This document shows positions 1-7,401 of a DNA stretch of 7,477 bases, in pieces. The notes beneath the pieces are model-generated. The model saw only the letters and a program-made list of their open reading frames with translations. It was not told where the DNA came from and did no database searches. The stretch's first letter is position 1; each line of letters starts with the position of its first letter. Both the position numbers and the translations under genes were made by a program. This DNA is from an uncultured Bacteroidales bacterium (lineage in GTDB: Bacteria > Bacteroidota > Bacteroidia > Bacteroidales > UBA932), in the NCBI GenBank assembly GCA_900317065.1, contig ONFK01000074.1, forward strand, positions 1-7,477, written 5' to 3'.

Positions 1-1
1 A

Positions 2-247
2 ATCCTCTACAACGAACCCGTCGTGGCGGTCGACACCCACGTGTTCCGCGTATCCCGCCGTCTCGGCCTGAGCCGCGGCACCACCCCCCGCGCCGTCGAA
101 CTCGACCTCGAGCGCCACATTCCCCAGGACATACGTCCGGTCGCCCACCACTGGCTGCTCCTCCACGGGCGCTACACCTGCACATCCCAGAAACCAAAAT
201 GCAGCGAGTGTCCCCTCGCCGCATTTTGCAAAAACTATCCTATTTAA
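2..247 (+). CDS. nth: Endonuclease III (base-excision repair DNA glycosylase/AP lyase), C-terminal part only
   Basis: The reading frame is open from base 2 and ends at TAA 245-247, giving 81 residues of a protein whose start lies left of the window. Endonuclease III removes oxidised pyrimidines from DNA and nicks the abasic site. Two family signatures are visible. VDTHVFRV near the left edge contains the catalytic aspartate of the helix-hairpin-helix glycosylases. Near the C terminus CTSQKPKCSECPLAAFC has the C-x6-C-x2-C-x5-C spacing of the [4Fe-4S] cluster loop. AHHWLLLHGRYTC between them is also typical of Nth. The hairpin with the catalytic lysine should lie just before the visible part and cannot be checked. 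The family is usually about 210-220 residues, so roughly a third is seen. The GTG at 23 is an internal valine, not a start. The stop lies inside the 3' end of the convergent mutase gene, an 8-bp tail-to-tail overlap. Confidence 0.93.
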   Translation: MLYNEPVVAVDTHVFRVSRRLGLSRGTTPRAVELDLERHIPQDIRPVAHHWLLLHGRYTCTSQKPKCSECPLAAFCKNYPI

Positions 248-1901
248 CGAACTGCGCCGTCAAAGCCTTGATCTTGGCATCCGCGTCCGGCCCCTTAGCT
301 CCGAAATAGAACTTGATCTTAGGCTCGGTCCCGGAAGGACGCACGGAAACCACGTCTCCCGCCTCGCTGAAGAACTGCAGCACATTGCTCTTCGGCTGAC
401 CGGTCTTTTCGGGCTCGAGATAATCTACGACCTTGCAGACCGGCACGCCGGCAAGTTCCCTGGGAGGATCCTGACGGAAAGCCGTCATCATATCGGCGAT
501 CTCCTGCGCTCCGCTGATACCCTTGCGCACGATGTATACCATATGCTCCTTGCGGTATCCTATTTCCGAATATACCTTCTGCAGCAGCTGATACATGCTC
601 AGCCCCTGATCCGCAGCCCAGGCGGCACACTCCGCAACCATTATGCAGGCAGTCTGGGCGTCCTTGTCGCGAACGAACTGCCCGACATTGAACCCGTAGC
701 TTTCCTCGCCGCCGCATACGAACTCGCCCGTGGCCTCGTTGCGCTTGACAACTTCAGCTATGTACTTGAAGCCCGTGAGCACGTCGTAGCACGGCACTCC
801 GAACTTCTCTCCGAGTTCGCGTATCGATTCGGTGGTAACGATGGTCTTCACGAGATACTTTCCCTCGCCGAGAGTTCCAAGCTCCTTGCGCCTGCTGAGG
901 ATGTAGTAAGTCAGCAGGGTGGCGGTCATGTTGCCGTTGAACTGCACCATCCTGCCGTCGTTGTCGCGCACGGCTATGCCAAGGCGGTCGGCGTCGGGGT
1001 CAGTCGCCATCACGATGTCGGCGCCTTCGCGGTCGGCTGCTTCGAGGGCCATCTTCATTGCGGCAGGTTCTTCCGGATTGGGAGATACCACGGTCGGGAA
1101 ATTGCCGTCGCTGACATCCTGGTCGGGAACATGGATGACATGCTTGAATCCCAGGCGCTTCAGGCATTCAGGCACGAGGCGTACGCCGCAGCCGTGGAGA
1201 GGAGTGTATACGAACTTGATGTCGCTGTGACGTCCGCAAGCCTCGGGAGACATCGCAAGTGAAAGGATATCACGCAGATACAGCTCGTCGACATCGGCGC
1301 CCATGATATCGATGCTGCCGCAGCGCTCCCCTGCCGAAAACTTCACCATCGAAGGCTCGGTGATCTTGTTTACTTCTGCCACGATGTCTTTGTCGACGGG
1401 AGATGTAATCTGCCCGCCGTCGCTCCAGAACACCTTGTATCCGTTGTATTCCTTCGGGTTGTGCGAAGCGGTGATCATGACGCCGGCTACCGCGCCCTTC
1501 AGGCGGATGGCGTAGCTGAGCTCGGGAGTAGGACGTATATTGTCGAAAATGTAGACATGGATACCGTTGGCGGACATCACGTCGGCCGTGATCCTGGCGA
1601 ATTCCTTGCTGTTGTTGCGGCTGTCGTAGGAGATGCAGAAGCGCAGGTCATCCCCCTCGCAATGGGCCAGGATGTAGTTCGCAAGTCCCTGGGTGGCCAT
1701 TCCTACCGTATACTTGTTCATGCGGTTGGTGCCCACGCCCATTATGCCGCGAAGGCCTCCCGTACCGAATTCGAGATTCTTGTAGAAAGCATCCTCGAAG
1801 GCTGCCGGGTCTGAATTGCGAAGTTCAATGATTTTGCCTTTGGTTTCGGGATCGAAGTCCCCTGTGAGCCAGGCTTCGGCCCTGGAAATATAATCTGCCA
1901 T
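240..1901 (-). CDS. Phospho-sugar mutase (phosphoglucomutase/phosphomannomutase family, PgcA/PGM2-like)
   Basis: A cytoplasmic alpha-D-phosphohexomutase of 553 residues, complete in length for the PgcA/PGM2 branch. It moves phosphate between C1 and C6 of a hexose, most likely glucose, linking glycolysis to nucleotide-sugar and polysaccharide synthesis. All four active-site loops are visible (numbering from the ATG): TASHNP at 144-149 with the phosphoserine at 146; the Mg2+ loop DPDADR at 301-306; the sugar loop GGEESYG at about 397-403; and the phosphate-binding loop RPSGTEPK at 521-528. EES in the sugar loop fits a glucose-type enzyme, but mannose or other sugars cannot be excluded. The start chosen is ATG 1899-1901 (MADYISRAEAW). 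A TTG seven codons upstream (1920-1922) is in frame but falls inside a promoter-like element. The gene lies 33 bp after the peptidase gene, so it may have its own promoter as well as read-through from the upstream operon. Its stop (240-242) overlaps the end of nth. Confidence 0.95.
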   Translation of the reverse strand: MADYISRAEAWLTGDFDPETKGKIIELRNSDPAAFEDAFYKNLEFGTGGLRGIMGVGTNRMNKYTVGMATQGLANYILAHCEGDDLRFCISYDSRNNSKEFARITADVMSANGIHVYIFDNIRPTPELSYAIRLKGAVAGVMITASHNPKEYNGYKVFWSDGGQITSPVDKDIVAEVNKITEPSMVKFSAGERCGSIDIMGADVDELYLRDILSLAMSPEACGRHSDIKFVYTPLHGCGVRLVPECLKRLGFKHVIHVPDQDVSDGNFPTVVSPNPEEPAAMKMALEAADREGADIVMATDPDADRLGIAVRDNDGRMVQFNGNMTATLLTYYILSRRKELGTLGEGKYLVKTIVTTESIRELGEKFGVPCYDVLTGFKYIAEVVKRNEATGEFVCGGEESYGFNVGQFVRDKDAQTACIMVAECAAWAADQGLSMYQLLQKVYSEIGYRKEHMVYIVRKGISGAQEIADMMTAFRQDPPRELAGVPVCKVVDYLEPEKTGQPKSNVLQFFSEAGDVVSVRPSGTEPKIKFYFGAKGPDADAKIKALTAQFVK

Positions 1902-1919
1902 ATTTATGCGGTTTATCGT

Positions 1920-1927
1920 CAAATATA
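1920..1927 (-). promoter_or_regulatory. Candidate Bacteroidota -7 promoter element (TATATTTG) before the phospho-sugar mutase
   Basis: Read on the minus strand this is TATATTTG, an exact match to the TAnnTTTG -7 element of the Bacteroidota primary sigma factor. It lies in the 33-bp AT-rich gap between the peptidase stop (1935-1937) and the mutase ATG (1899-1901). Transcription would begin only about 10-15 nt before that ATG, a very short leader. No TTTG-type -33 box is visible at 19-21 bp upstream (CCTT at 19 bp), so the match is partial. It argues against the TTG at 1920-1922 being the translation start. Confidence 0.4.
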
Positions 1928-1934
1928 GTGAAAT

Positions 1935-3698
1935 TTATTGATTTTTAAGGTGTTTCAGCCAGAAAAGATGGTCCGCTTCGCGGGAATGCTCTCCCTGCTT
2001 GCCGCGGTATCCGTGCATTCCGTCAGGATATATCATCAGATCGAACTGACGGCCGGCCTGCTGAAGGGCGTCCACCAGCTGGAGGGTGTTCTGGAAGTGA
2101 ACGTTGTCGTCACCCGTGCCGTGGGTCAGTTTAAGATGCACGCCGTCCGTCAAATCAGCGGCGTAGGAAAGCACCCTGGACCTTTCGAACCCGTCGGCAT
2201 TCAATTCCGGGGTGAGCATGAAGCGCTCGGTATAATGTGAATCGTAGAGCTGCCAGTCGTAGACTCCTCCACCGGCTATTCCGCAGCAGAACAGGTCCGG
2301 ATGACGCATCAGCAGCATAGCCGTCATAGTCCCGCCGAACGAGAATCCTTCCACTCCTATATGCCCGGCATCTACGTACGGCAGGCTCGCCGCCCACTCC
2401 GCCCAGGTCGCGAAATCCCTGACGGGCACTGTGGTCAGGTCGCGGAAGGAGAGGTCTCTGCCGGCCCTTCCGCCATGTCCCGCGACACGGCAGTCGGCTA
2501 CGATGCTGATGATTCCGTTCTCCCAGAACCAGGTATCGGGCCGGCGCCAGCGGTCATACACATAGGCGGTATTCGGTCCTCCGTAGATTTCGAAGTGAAC
2601 GGGATATTTTTTCGAGGGATCGAAGCCCTTGGGATAGGTGATCCTGCCATACATGTCCTGCCCGTCTTCAGCCTTGATGCTGATGAGATGAGGGAGAGCG
2701 AAACGGGTTGAATCCTCTTCGCCCTTAATGCTGCCGGGAGCCCTGCCGGACCACTCGAAGACCATGGTCCTCGCATTCGAAAGTCGTGCGTACACATTTT
2801 TCATATCCCTTGTGAACCAGCAGCTTTCCACATTGAAACCCTCAGGCGTGAGACGCGTTATGCGGCCTTTCCTGCCGAGTTTGTACATGTAGGACATCAC
2901 CCTGGAATCCCTTTCGGCGACAAAATACAGATCCCCGTTCTTCCTGTCCAGCTTGCGGAGTCTCACCCTCCAGTTATTTCCGTCGGTAAGCCTCTTAAGC
3001 TCTTTCCCGTCGTACGAAAGATAGTAAATCTGCTCCCATCCGCCCTCGAAATCCCGTACCATGTAAAGGCCCTTGTCGGAAAACAGCATCCCTTCTATCC
3101 ATTCGAGCCAGGTCTCGCTGTCTTCGGAATAGATGCAGGACTTGCTTCCATCGCCGGAGTCCACCCTGAACAAGTCCAGATGCTGCTGCACCCGGGGTTC
3201 GCGCTGGACGTAGAGATATCTGCCGTCGTCGCTCCAGAAAGGAGTGCCGAAATACTGGTCCTCGTTTTCGTCGAAATCCGCCCACACCGTTTCGGAGGGG
3301 CTGTCAAGGTCGATGATGCCGATGCGGACCTTAGGATTCGGCTCTCCGACTTTGGGATAACGGGTCTCGTGAAGGACTCCGTCCTGACCGACTGCGGAAT
3401 AAATCGGAAACATCGGAACATCGGTCTGGTCGAAACGGTAGAAAGCCAGCTTCCGGCCGTCCGGGCTCCACCAGAAGGCCCGGTAGCGGGAAGGACGCCC
3501 GAATATTTCCTCGTAGTACACCCAGGAAGCATAGCCGTTCAGGATGACGTCGGAGCCGTCGTTTGTGAGACGGACGGTGTCCTTTGAAGCCGCCTCGCAC
3601 ACATACAGGTCGTTATCCCGCGTAAAGGCGAAGCGGGTGGAATCGGAACTGTAGGTCAGGTTGACTATCGAAGCAAGTATAAACAGCAGCAGTTTCAT
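1935..3698 (-). CDS. DPP IV-like S9 family serine peptidase, short at the N terminus
   Basis: A prolyl-oligopeptidase-family (S9B) enzyme of 587 residues; relatives release dipeptides from peptide N termini outside the cytoplasm. A short beta-propeller part comes first. Its WVYYEEIFGR motif (59-68) holds the Glu-Glu pair (63-64) that holds the substrate amino terminus in DPP IV. The C-terminal alpha/beta hydrolase domain (about 345-587) has the oxyanion tyrosine in IYGGP (Tyr372), nucleophile Ser453 in GFSFGG, Asp530 in GTGDDNVHFQNT and His562 in DGMHGYRG. YDSHYTERFM (485-494) is the DPP IV S1-pocket segment. The usual DGRGSG segment reads DCRVAGHGG. The protein is odd in its first 20 residues: a short hydrophobic stretch (LLLFILASIV), possibly a weak signal peptide, runs directly into the propeller strand YSSDSTRFAFTRDNDLYV, which lies near residue 155-170 in human or Porphyromonas DPP IV. 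The start ATG overlaps the helicase stop (ATGA), and an in-frame TGA at 3711-3713 blocks extension. Activity is plausible but uncertain. Confidence 0.9.
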   Translation of the reverse strand: MKLLLFILASIVNLTYSSDSTRFAFTRDNDLYVCEAASKDTVRLTNDGSDVILNGYASWVYYEEIFGRPSRYRAFWWSPDGRKLAFYRFDQTDVPMFPIYSAVGQDGVLHETRYPKVGEPNPKVRIGIIDLDSPSETVWADFDENEDQYFGTPFWSDDGRYLYVQREPRVQQHLDLFRVDSGDGSKSCIYSEDSETWLEWIEGMLFSDKGLYMVRDFEGGWEQIYYLSYDGKELKRLTDGNNWRVRLRKLDRKNGDLYFVAERDSRVMSYMYKLGRKGRITRLTPEGFNVESCWFTRDMKNVYARLSNARTMVFEWSGRAPGSIKGEEDSTRFALPHLISIKAEDGQDMYGRITYPKGFDPSKKYPVHFEIYGGPNTAYVYDRWRRPDTWFWENGIISIVADCRVAGHGGRAGRDLSFRDLTTVPVRDFATWAEWAASLPYVDAGHIGVEGFSFGGTMTAMLLMRHPDLFCCGIAGGGVYDWQLYDSHYTERFMLTPELNADGFERSRVLSYAADLTDGVHLKLTHGTGDDNVHFQNTLQLVDALQQAGRQFDLMIYPDGMHGYRGKQGEHSREADHLFWLKHLKNQ

Positions 3699-5128
3699 AC
3701 GAAAAATCTGTCATTGAAATTCACCAGATATATTTTCTCGACGGCACGTGTCATTGCCGTATAGAGCCACTTCAGGTCGTCCAGAGTCTGCTCGTCCTGC
3801 CAGAACGGGCAGTCGATGAAAACGCAGCCCCACTGCCCTCCCTGCGACTTGTGGCATGTAATCGCCTCGGCATATTTCAGCTGGAGGGCATTGTAGTAAG
3901 GGTCTTCCCGGACCGCGTCGTAACGCGCCTTCTTGGTCGACAGGGCAGAATAGTCTGCCGACACTCCCTGATACAGCTGATTCTGCTGTTCATAGGTGAG
4001 CGAGGCCGACTCGCTTTCCAAAGTATCCAGACAGACTTTCGCCTTTATCTCCCTCTCGCCGTAGTCGGGAAAGGAGAGCACGGCGTCGGCGAAATGCAGG
4101 CCGTAGCGGTCCTCGTAGTTGCGTATGCGCACGAGCGTGGCCATATCGCCGTTGGCGATGTAATCCATCCCTTCCACATCCTGCACGAACTGATAGCAGT
4201 TCTTGACTATCATCAGCCTGTCGCCCCGCACAAGACGCTCTTCCTTGTACTGGACCTGGGCACGCACGCCCAGATTGTAGCGTATGGCCCTTTTGTTTGA
4301 ACGGCAGAGAATGATAGTACCTTCCTCCCCATAATCTCCGTATGCGGAAGACAGGCTGTCTATCAGTTCACCTCCGCCTATGCGGACAATGTCGCCGCAG
4401 CCGCGGACATCGAGTTTCAGGGCTCCCGGATCCTCCCCGGACTCGGCGGCCCTAATCATTTCCCGGATCCTGGTGGCGTTGCGCAGAATTCCGGACTCGC
4501 CCGCCTGCCGGACCACCGTGGTGAGCTCCGCATAATCCACCCCTCCGAAACCGTCCATATAGTCCGGGCTGAGCGCCGGGCTGGCGTCCAGGCCCACGGG
4601 AGGGAGCTGTGCGGCATCTCCTATCATGATCAGGCGGCAGTCGCTCCCTGCGCGCACGAAGGCGATCAGGTCTTCCAGGAGATTTCCGGTGCCGAAGGCG
4701 CTTGTACCCTGATGAGCGGTCTCGTCGATGCCGATCAGGGACACTTCGTCGACGACAAAAAGAGTGTTCCTGGCCTTGTTCGGCGACAGAGAAAACTGTC
4801 CGAATCCGTCGGCCCCTACGGATTTCTGACGGTAGATATGCTTGTGTATCGTAAACGCCGGCCTGCGGGCCATTCCGGAGAGCACCTTCGCCGCCCTGCC
4901 GGTAGGAGCAAGCAGCACCGTGTGGAGCTTGAGTTCCTCGAGGGCGTCTATGACCACGGAAATTGCCGTAGTCTTGCCTGTTCCGGCATATCCGTTCACT
5001 ACCAGGATATCGCCGTCGTCACCGGTAAGGAAGGACGCGATCTTGTGCATGAGGGCGTCCTGGCAGGGCGTGGGCTCATACGCAAAACGGCGGGAGAATT
5101 CTTTGTAGAGGAAATCGCTTCGGTCCAT
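3695..5128 (-). CDS. ATP-dependent RecD-like DNA helicase (superfamily 1B, AAA ATPase)
   Basis: A 477-residue helicase with the full set of SF1 motifs in order: Walker A GYAGTGKT (46-53); motif Ia APTGRAAKVLS (74-84); Walker B VVDEVS (125-130); motif III MIGDAAQLPPVG (168-179); the motif IV arginine in VVRQ (205-208); motif V ITCHKSQGGQW (423-433); and motif VI WLYTAMTRAVEKIYLV (454-469). The C-terminal half fits the UvrD_C_2 fold of RecD2 and Dda. RecD/Dda helicases unwind DNA 5' to 3' using ATP. At this length it lacks the long N-terminal region of RecD2 and is not a RecBCD RecD subunit by context, since no recB or recC is present. It matches the compact stand-alone helicase annotated in many Bacteroidota. 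Its physiological role is unknown to me; repair or replication-fork processing is inferred. The ATG follows the trkH stop with no gap (TAGATG), and its TGA overlaps the peptidase ATG, so translation is probably coupled on both sides. Confidence 0.93.
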   Translation of the reverse strand: MDRSDFLYKEFSRRFAYEPTPCQDALMHKIASFLTGDDGDILVVNGYAGTGKTTAISVVIDALEELKLHTVLLAPTGRAAKVLSGMARRPAFTIHKHIYRQKSVGADGFGQFSLSPNKARNTLFVVDEVSLIGIDETAHQGTSAFGTGNLLEDLIAFVRAGSDCRLIMIGDAAQLPPVGLDASPALSPDYMDGFGGVDYAELTTVVRQAGESGILRNATRIREMIRAAESGEDPGALKLDVRGCGDIVRIGGGELIDSLSSAYGDYGEEGTIILCRSNKRAIRYNLGVRAQVQYKEERLVRGDRLMIVKNCYQFVQDVEGMDYIANGDMATLVRIRNYEDRYGLHFADAVLSFPDYGEREIKAKVCLDTLESESASLTYEQQNQLYQGVSADYSALSTKKARYDAVREDPYYNALQLKYAEAITCHKSQGGQWGCVFIDCPFWQDEQTLDDLKWLYTAMTRAVEKIYLVNFNDRFFV

Positions 5129-6583
5129 CTATCGATTCTTTCTGCTGAAGATGAACGAAGCGACTGCAAGCACGGGATAAATCTCCACGCGCCCCATGAA
5201 CATGTCTATCGTATAGAAGAACTTGGCAAGGGAAGGCTCGGCATTGTAGTTGCCGAATGTGCCCAGGGAACCCGCAGCGGGGCCTACATTGTCGAGGCAG
5301 CAGAGAGTACCCAGTATAGCGTTCGCGTTCCCGGATCCGGATGCCAGGCACAGAAGGGATGATATTACGAACACCAGGAAGAAGACTGCCACGTAGAGCA
5401 CGTGAGGCTCGACATCCCTGTCGCTGACGGGCTTGCCGTTCAGCCGCACCTCGTTCACCGTAGAAGGATTGACGGACCGTTTGATATGAACGGACGTGCT
5501 CTTGAATACCAGCAGGATGCGATCCGATTTCACACCTCCCGTCGTGGATCCTGCCATACCGCACTGGATGCCAAGCACAAGGATGAGCACCGTGGGGAAC
5601 AGCGGCCAGATGCTGTTGTCGCAGATGGCGAAACCCGTGGTGGACGCATAGCTCAACAGCTGGAAACTGCCGTCTATCAGAGCCCAGTACCAAGATTCGA
5701 TGACACCGCTGCCCTTCAGGGCGGCCGCAACCAGTATGGATCCTACTGCCAGAGTGATGGTGTAGAACTTGAAAACGTCATTGTTCAGCGGCTTGAGCGA
5801 ACGGGTCACCACACTGATATACAGCATTCCGAAATGGAGCGACGCCACGTACATGAAGAACATCGTCACCAGCGTAATGGGCAGGGAATGGAAGGATGCG
5901 ATGGAAAGGTCCCTGCTGCTGAATCCGCCGGTCGCGCACACGCTGAAGGCGTGGTTGATGGCGTCGAAAGGCGTCATTCCGGCAATCCAGTAGGCGAAAA
6001 ACGCCACGACATTCATCCCGAGGTAGACGGACGTGAAAATATAGACCGTCTGGTTGGCACGCACGTTATAGGAATCCTTCGACAGGGACGACAGTTCCAT
6101 ATTCGTCAAACGCAGCCGCATCGGGCTGGAAGACGGAATGATAAGCAGCAGGAAGACGACGACCCCCAAGCCGCCGATGAAATGCGTGGAACTGCGCCAG
6201 AACAGGAGCGACTTCGGGAGAGACTCCACCTGCTCCAGGATGCTGGCTCCTGTCGTGGTGTAGCCCGAGACGCTCTCGAACCATGCGTTGATCACTGAAA
6301 ACGGGCCTCCCCAGAGAACATAAGGGAGCATTCCGAAAATGAAAGACAGCAGCCAGGAGAGAACGATGATGACGTAGCCCTCCCGCATCGTGATGGCGGC
6401 GTTCTTCCGAACGAAAATGAAGGGGAACACTCCGAAAATGAAGGTGAGGAGGAAACTGATGCTGAGCGGAGCTATCGCCGTATCCTCCTTACCGAAAATC
6501 GCGATCAGCAAGGATGCAAGCATGAACAACGCACTCACGAGAAGTGCGTAGCCTACGTTCCTGATGATCGTCTTCCAATTCAT
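5129..6583 (-). CDS. trkH: TrkH family potassium uptake protein (K+ pore subunit)
   Basis: An inner-membrane K+ channel-like transporter of 484 residues, normal TrkH length, with hydrophobic helices throughout. The four pore-loop repeats are visible: P1 SVSGYTTTGAS (104-114), P2 CATGGFSS (216-223), P3 YASTTGFA (312-319) and P4 DNVGPAAGSLG (431-441), each with its filter glycine (112, 219, 317, 434). Also typical are FIGGLGVVVF (135-144), the intramembrane gating loop AGSTTGGVK (344-352) and GRVEIYPVLA (464-473) near the C terminus. In characterised systems TrkH imports K+ in complex with the cytosolic nucleotide-binding regulator TrkA. No trkA is in the window, so it must be encoded elsewhere or replaced. 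P4 reads GPAAG where many relatives have GPGLG. The ATG shares one base with the stop of the preceding membrane-protein gene (TGATG), and the stop touches the helicase start, so this is gene two of a compact operon. Confidence 0.96.
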   Translation of the reverse strand: MNWKTIIRNVGYALLVSALFMLASLLIAIFGKEDTAIAPLSISFLLTFIFGVFPFIFVRKNAAITMREGYVIIVLSWLLSFIFGMLPYVLWGGPFSVINAWFESVSGYTTTGASILEQVESLPKSLLFWRSSTHFIGGLGVVVFLLLIIPSSSPMRLRLTNMELSSLSKDSYNVRANQTVYIFTSVYLGMNVVAFFAYWIAGMTPFDAINHAFSVCATGGFSSRDLSIASFHSLPITLVTMFFMYVASLHFGMLYISVVTRSLKPLNNDVFKFYTITLAVGSILVAAALKGSGVIESWYWALIDGSFQLLSYASTTGFAICDNSIWPLFPTVLILVLGIQCGMAGSTTGGVKSDRILLVFKSTSVHIKRSVNPSTVNEVRLNGKPVSDRDVEPHVLYVAVFFLVFVISSLLCLASGSGNANAILGTLCCLDNVGPAAGSLGTFGNYNAEPSLAKFFYTIDMFMGRVEIYPVLAVASFIFSRKNR

Positions 6584-7401
6584 CAGGCATTGTCTTTTTT
6601 ATGGAAGGACCTCTTCATCGCGGAGATGCGTTTTCTGAGATTCTTGTTCTCTTCCGTCAGTTCCTTTACGGAGGTGTTGAGGCCGCTGAGCTGGTCGTCT
6701 CCGTCGAAACTGTAGGTATAGTCCCTGCCGAAATTGCGATAATTGCCAAGAGAGCCTAGCATGCGGTAAACGGGCTTTATGTAGTTGGATTCCAGGAAGA
6801 ACATCAGCATCACCATCAGCAGCAGCCCGACCGCGACCGCGACCATTCCGGGAATGATGCTCCTGTAGAAAGCGCCCTGGAAAGTCTCCGAGTTGTTCTC
6901 GAGCTCGTCGTAGATGGAGTTAGAGAGAGCGTCGATGTCGTGGCGCAGCCTGTTGTAGCGGGGCTGGAGCCTTTCGAAATACCACGATCTGGTATCGATG
7001 AAATCCGAAACCAGCACGTCTTCCAGCTCGAGGGAAGTCAGCATGTAAGCGGCATACGCATATTGCACGGAATCAGCCAGATGGGCCACAATGGTATTGG
7101 GGGCCGAAGAGCGTAGGCTGTCCAGGCGCGAGGAAAAAGACGCTTCGTCGAAGCCTGGAAGGGCGGAAGAAGTATCGTCGCCGACAACCGAAAGAATTGC
7201 GAGATTGTAGCCGTTGGCATCGTCGTACAGCTTCTGGGCCGCGTTGATGCTCTCGATATTGTCGGCGACCATATCCGATATATAAGAGCTCATGCGCCTG
7301 AATTCAAGGACGGAGATGATGCTGGATATGAGCAGCACCACCGCTATCGAAATCAGGCTCAGGAACAATTTGGCCCGGAGGGACAGTCTCTTCTCTCGCA
7401 T
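6583..7401 (-). CDS. Two-TM membrane protein with extracytoplasmic helices and a HAMP-like segment; sensor-like but without output domain
   Basis: I do not recognise a named family for this 272-residue protein, but its architecture is readable. A basic N terminus (REKRLSLRAK) precedes TM1 (about 11-33). Residues about 34-181 look mostly helical and would face the periplasm. TM2 (about 183-203) is followed by a HAMP-like stretch (about 206-258) with the expected proline just after the membrane (YIKPVYRM) and a DDQLSGLNTSVKEL segment in the place of the usual DExGxL. It ends in a charged coiled coil (KELTEENKNLRKRI) and a basic tail. This is the layout of the input half of a histidine kinase or chemoreceptor, yet the frame stops at TGA 6583-6585 with no kinase, cyclase or signalling domain. 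The ATG at 7399-7401 follows an A/T-rich leader without a Shine-Dalgarno. It is the first gene of the trkH operon, overlapping trkH by one base, so a role in controlling or assembling TrkH is a reasonable but untested inference. Confidence 0.8.
   Translation of the reverse strand: MREKRLSLRAKLFLSLISIAVVLLISSIISVLEFRRMSSYISDMVADNIESINAAQKLYDDANGYNLAILSVVGDDTSSALPGFDEASFSSRLDSLRSSAPNTIVAHLADSVQYAYAAYMLTSLELEDVLVSDFIDTRSWYFERLQPRYNRLRHDIDALSNSIYDELENNSETFQGAFYRSIIPGMVAVAVGLLLMVMLMFFLESNYIKPVYRMLGSLGNYRNFGRDYTYSFDGDDQLSGLNTSVKELTEENKNLRKRISAMKRSFHKKDNA

Noticed and set aside
224..233. Palindrome TTTTGCAAAA near the nth/mutase junction as a terminator
   Set aside because: It is a perfect palindrome with no loop, has no GC-rich stem or following T-run, and encodes conserved nth residues (AAFCK).
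543..1262. Plus-strand open frame of 239 codons opposite the phospho-sugar mutase
   Set aside because: It is antisense to a gene with all its catalytic motifs intact and has no recognisable domain; it is a shadow frame.
3695..5128. RecD subunit of a RecBCD complex
   Set aside because: No recB or recC is adjacent, and the length and motifs fit the stand-alone compact RecD/Dda-like helicases.
5402..6298. Long plus-strand open frame (298 codons) opposite trkH
   Set aside because: It lies entirely antisense to the clearly conserved trkH. Its product is low-complexity, rich in Arg, His and Gln, and shows no domain. It is a by-product of GC-rich codon use.
6583..7401. Truncated histidine kinase pseudogene
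   Set aside because: The frame ends precisely at an overlap with trkH, and no kinase remnants (H-box, N/G-boxes) follow in any frame because trkH begins at once. A compact intact gene is more likely than decay.
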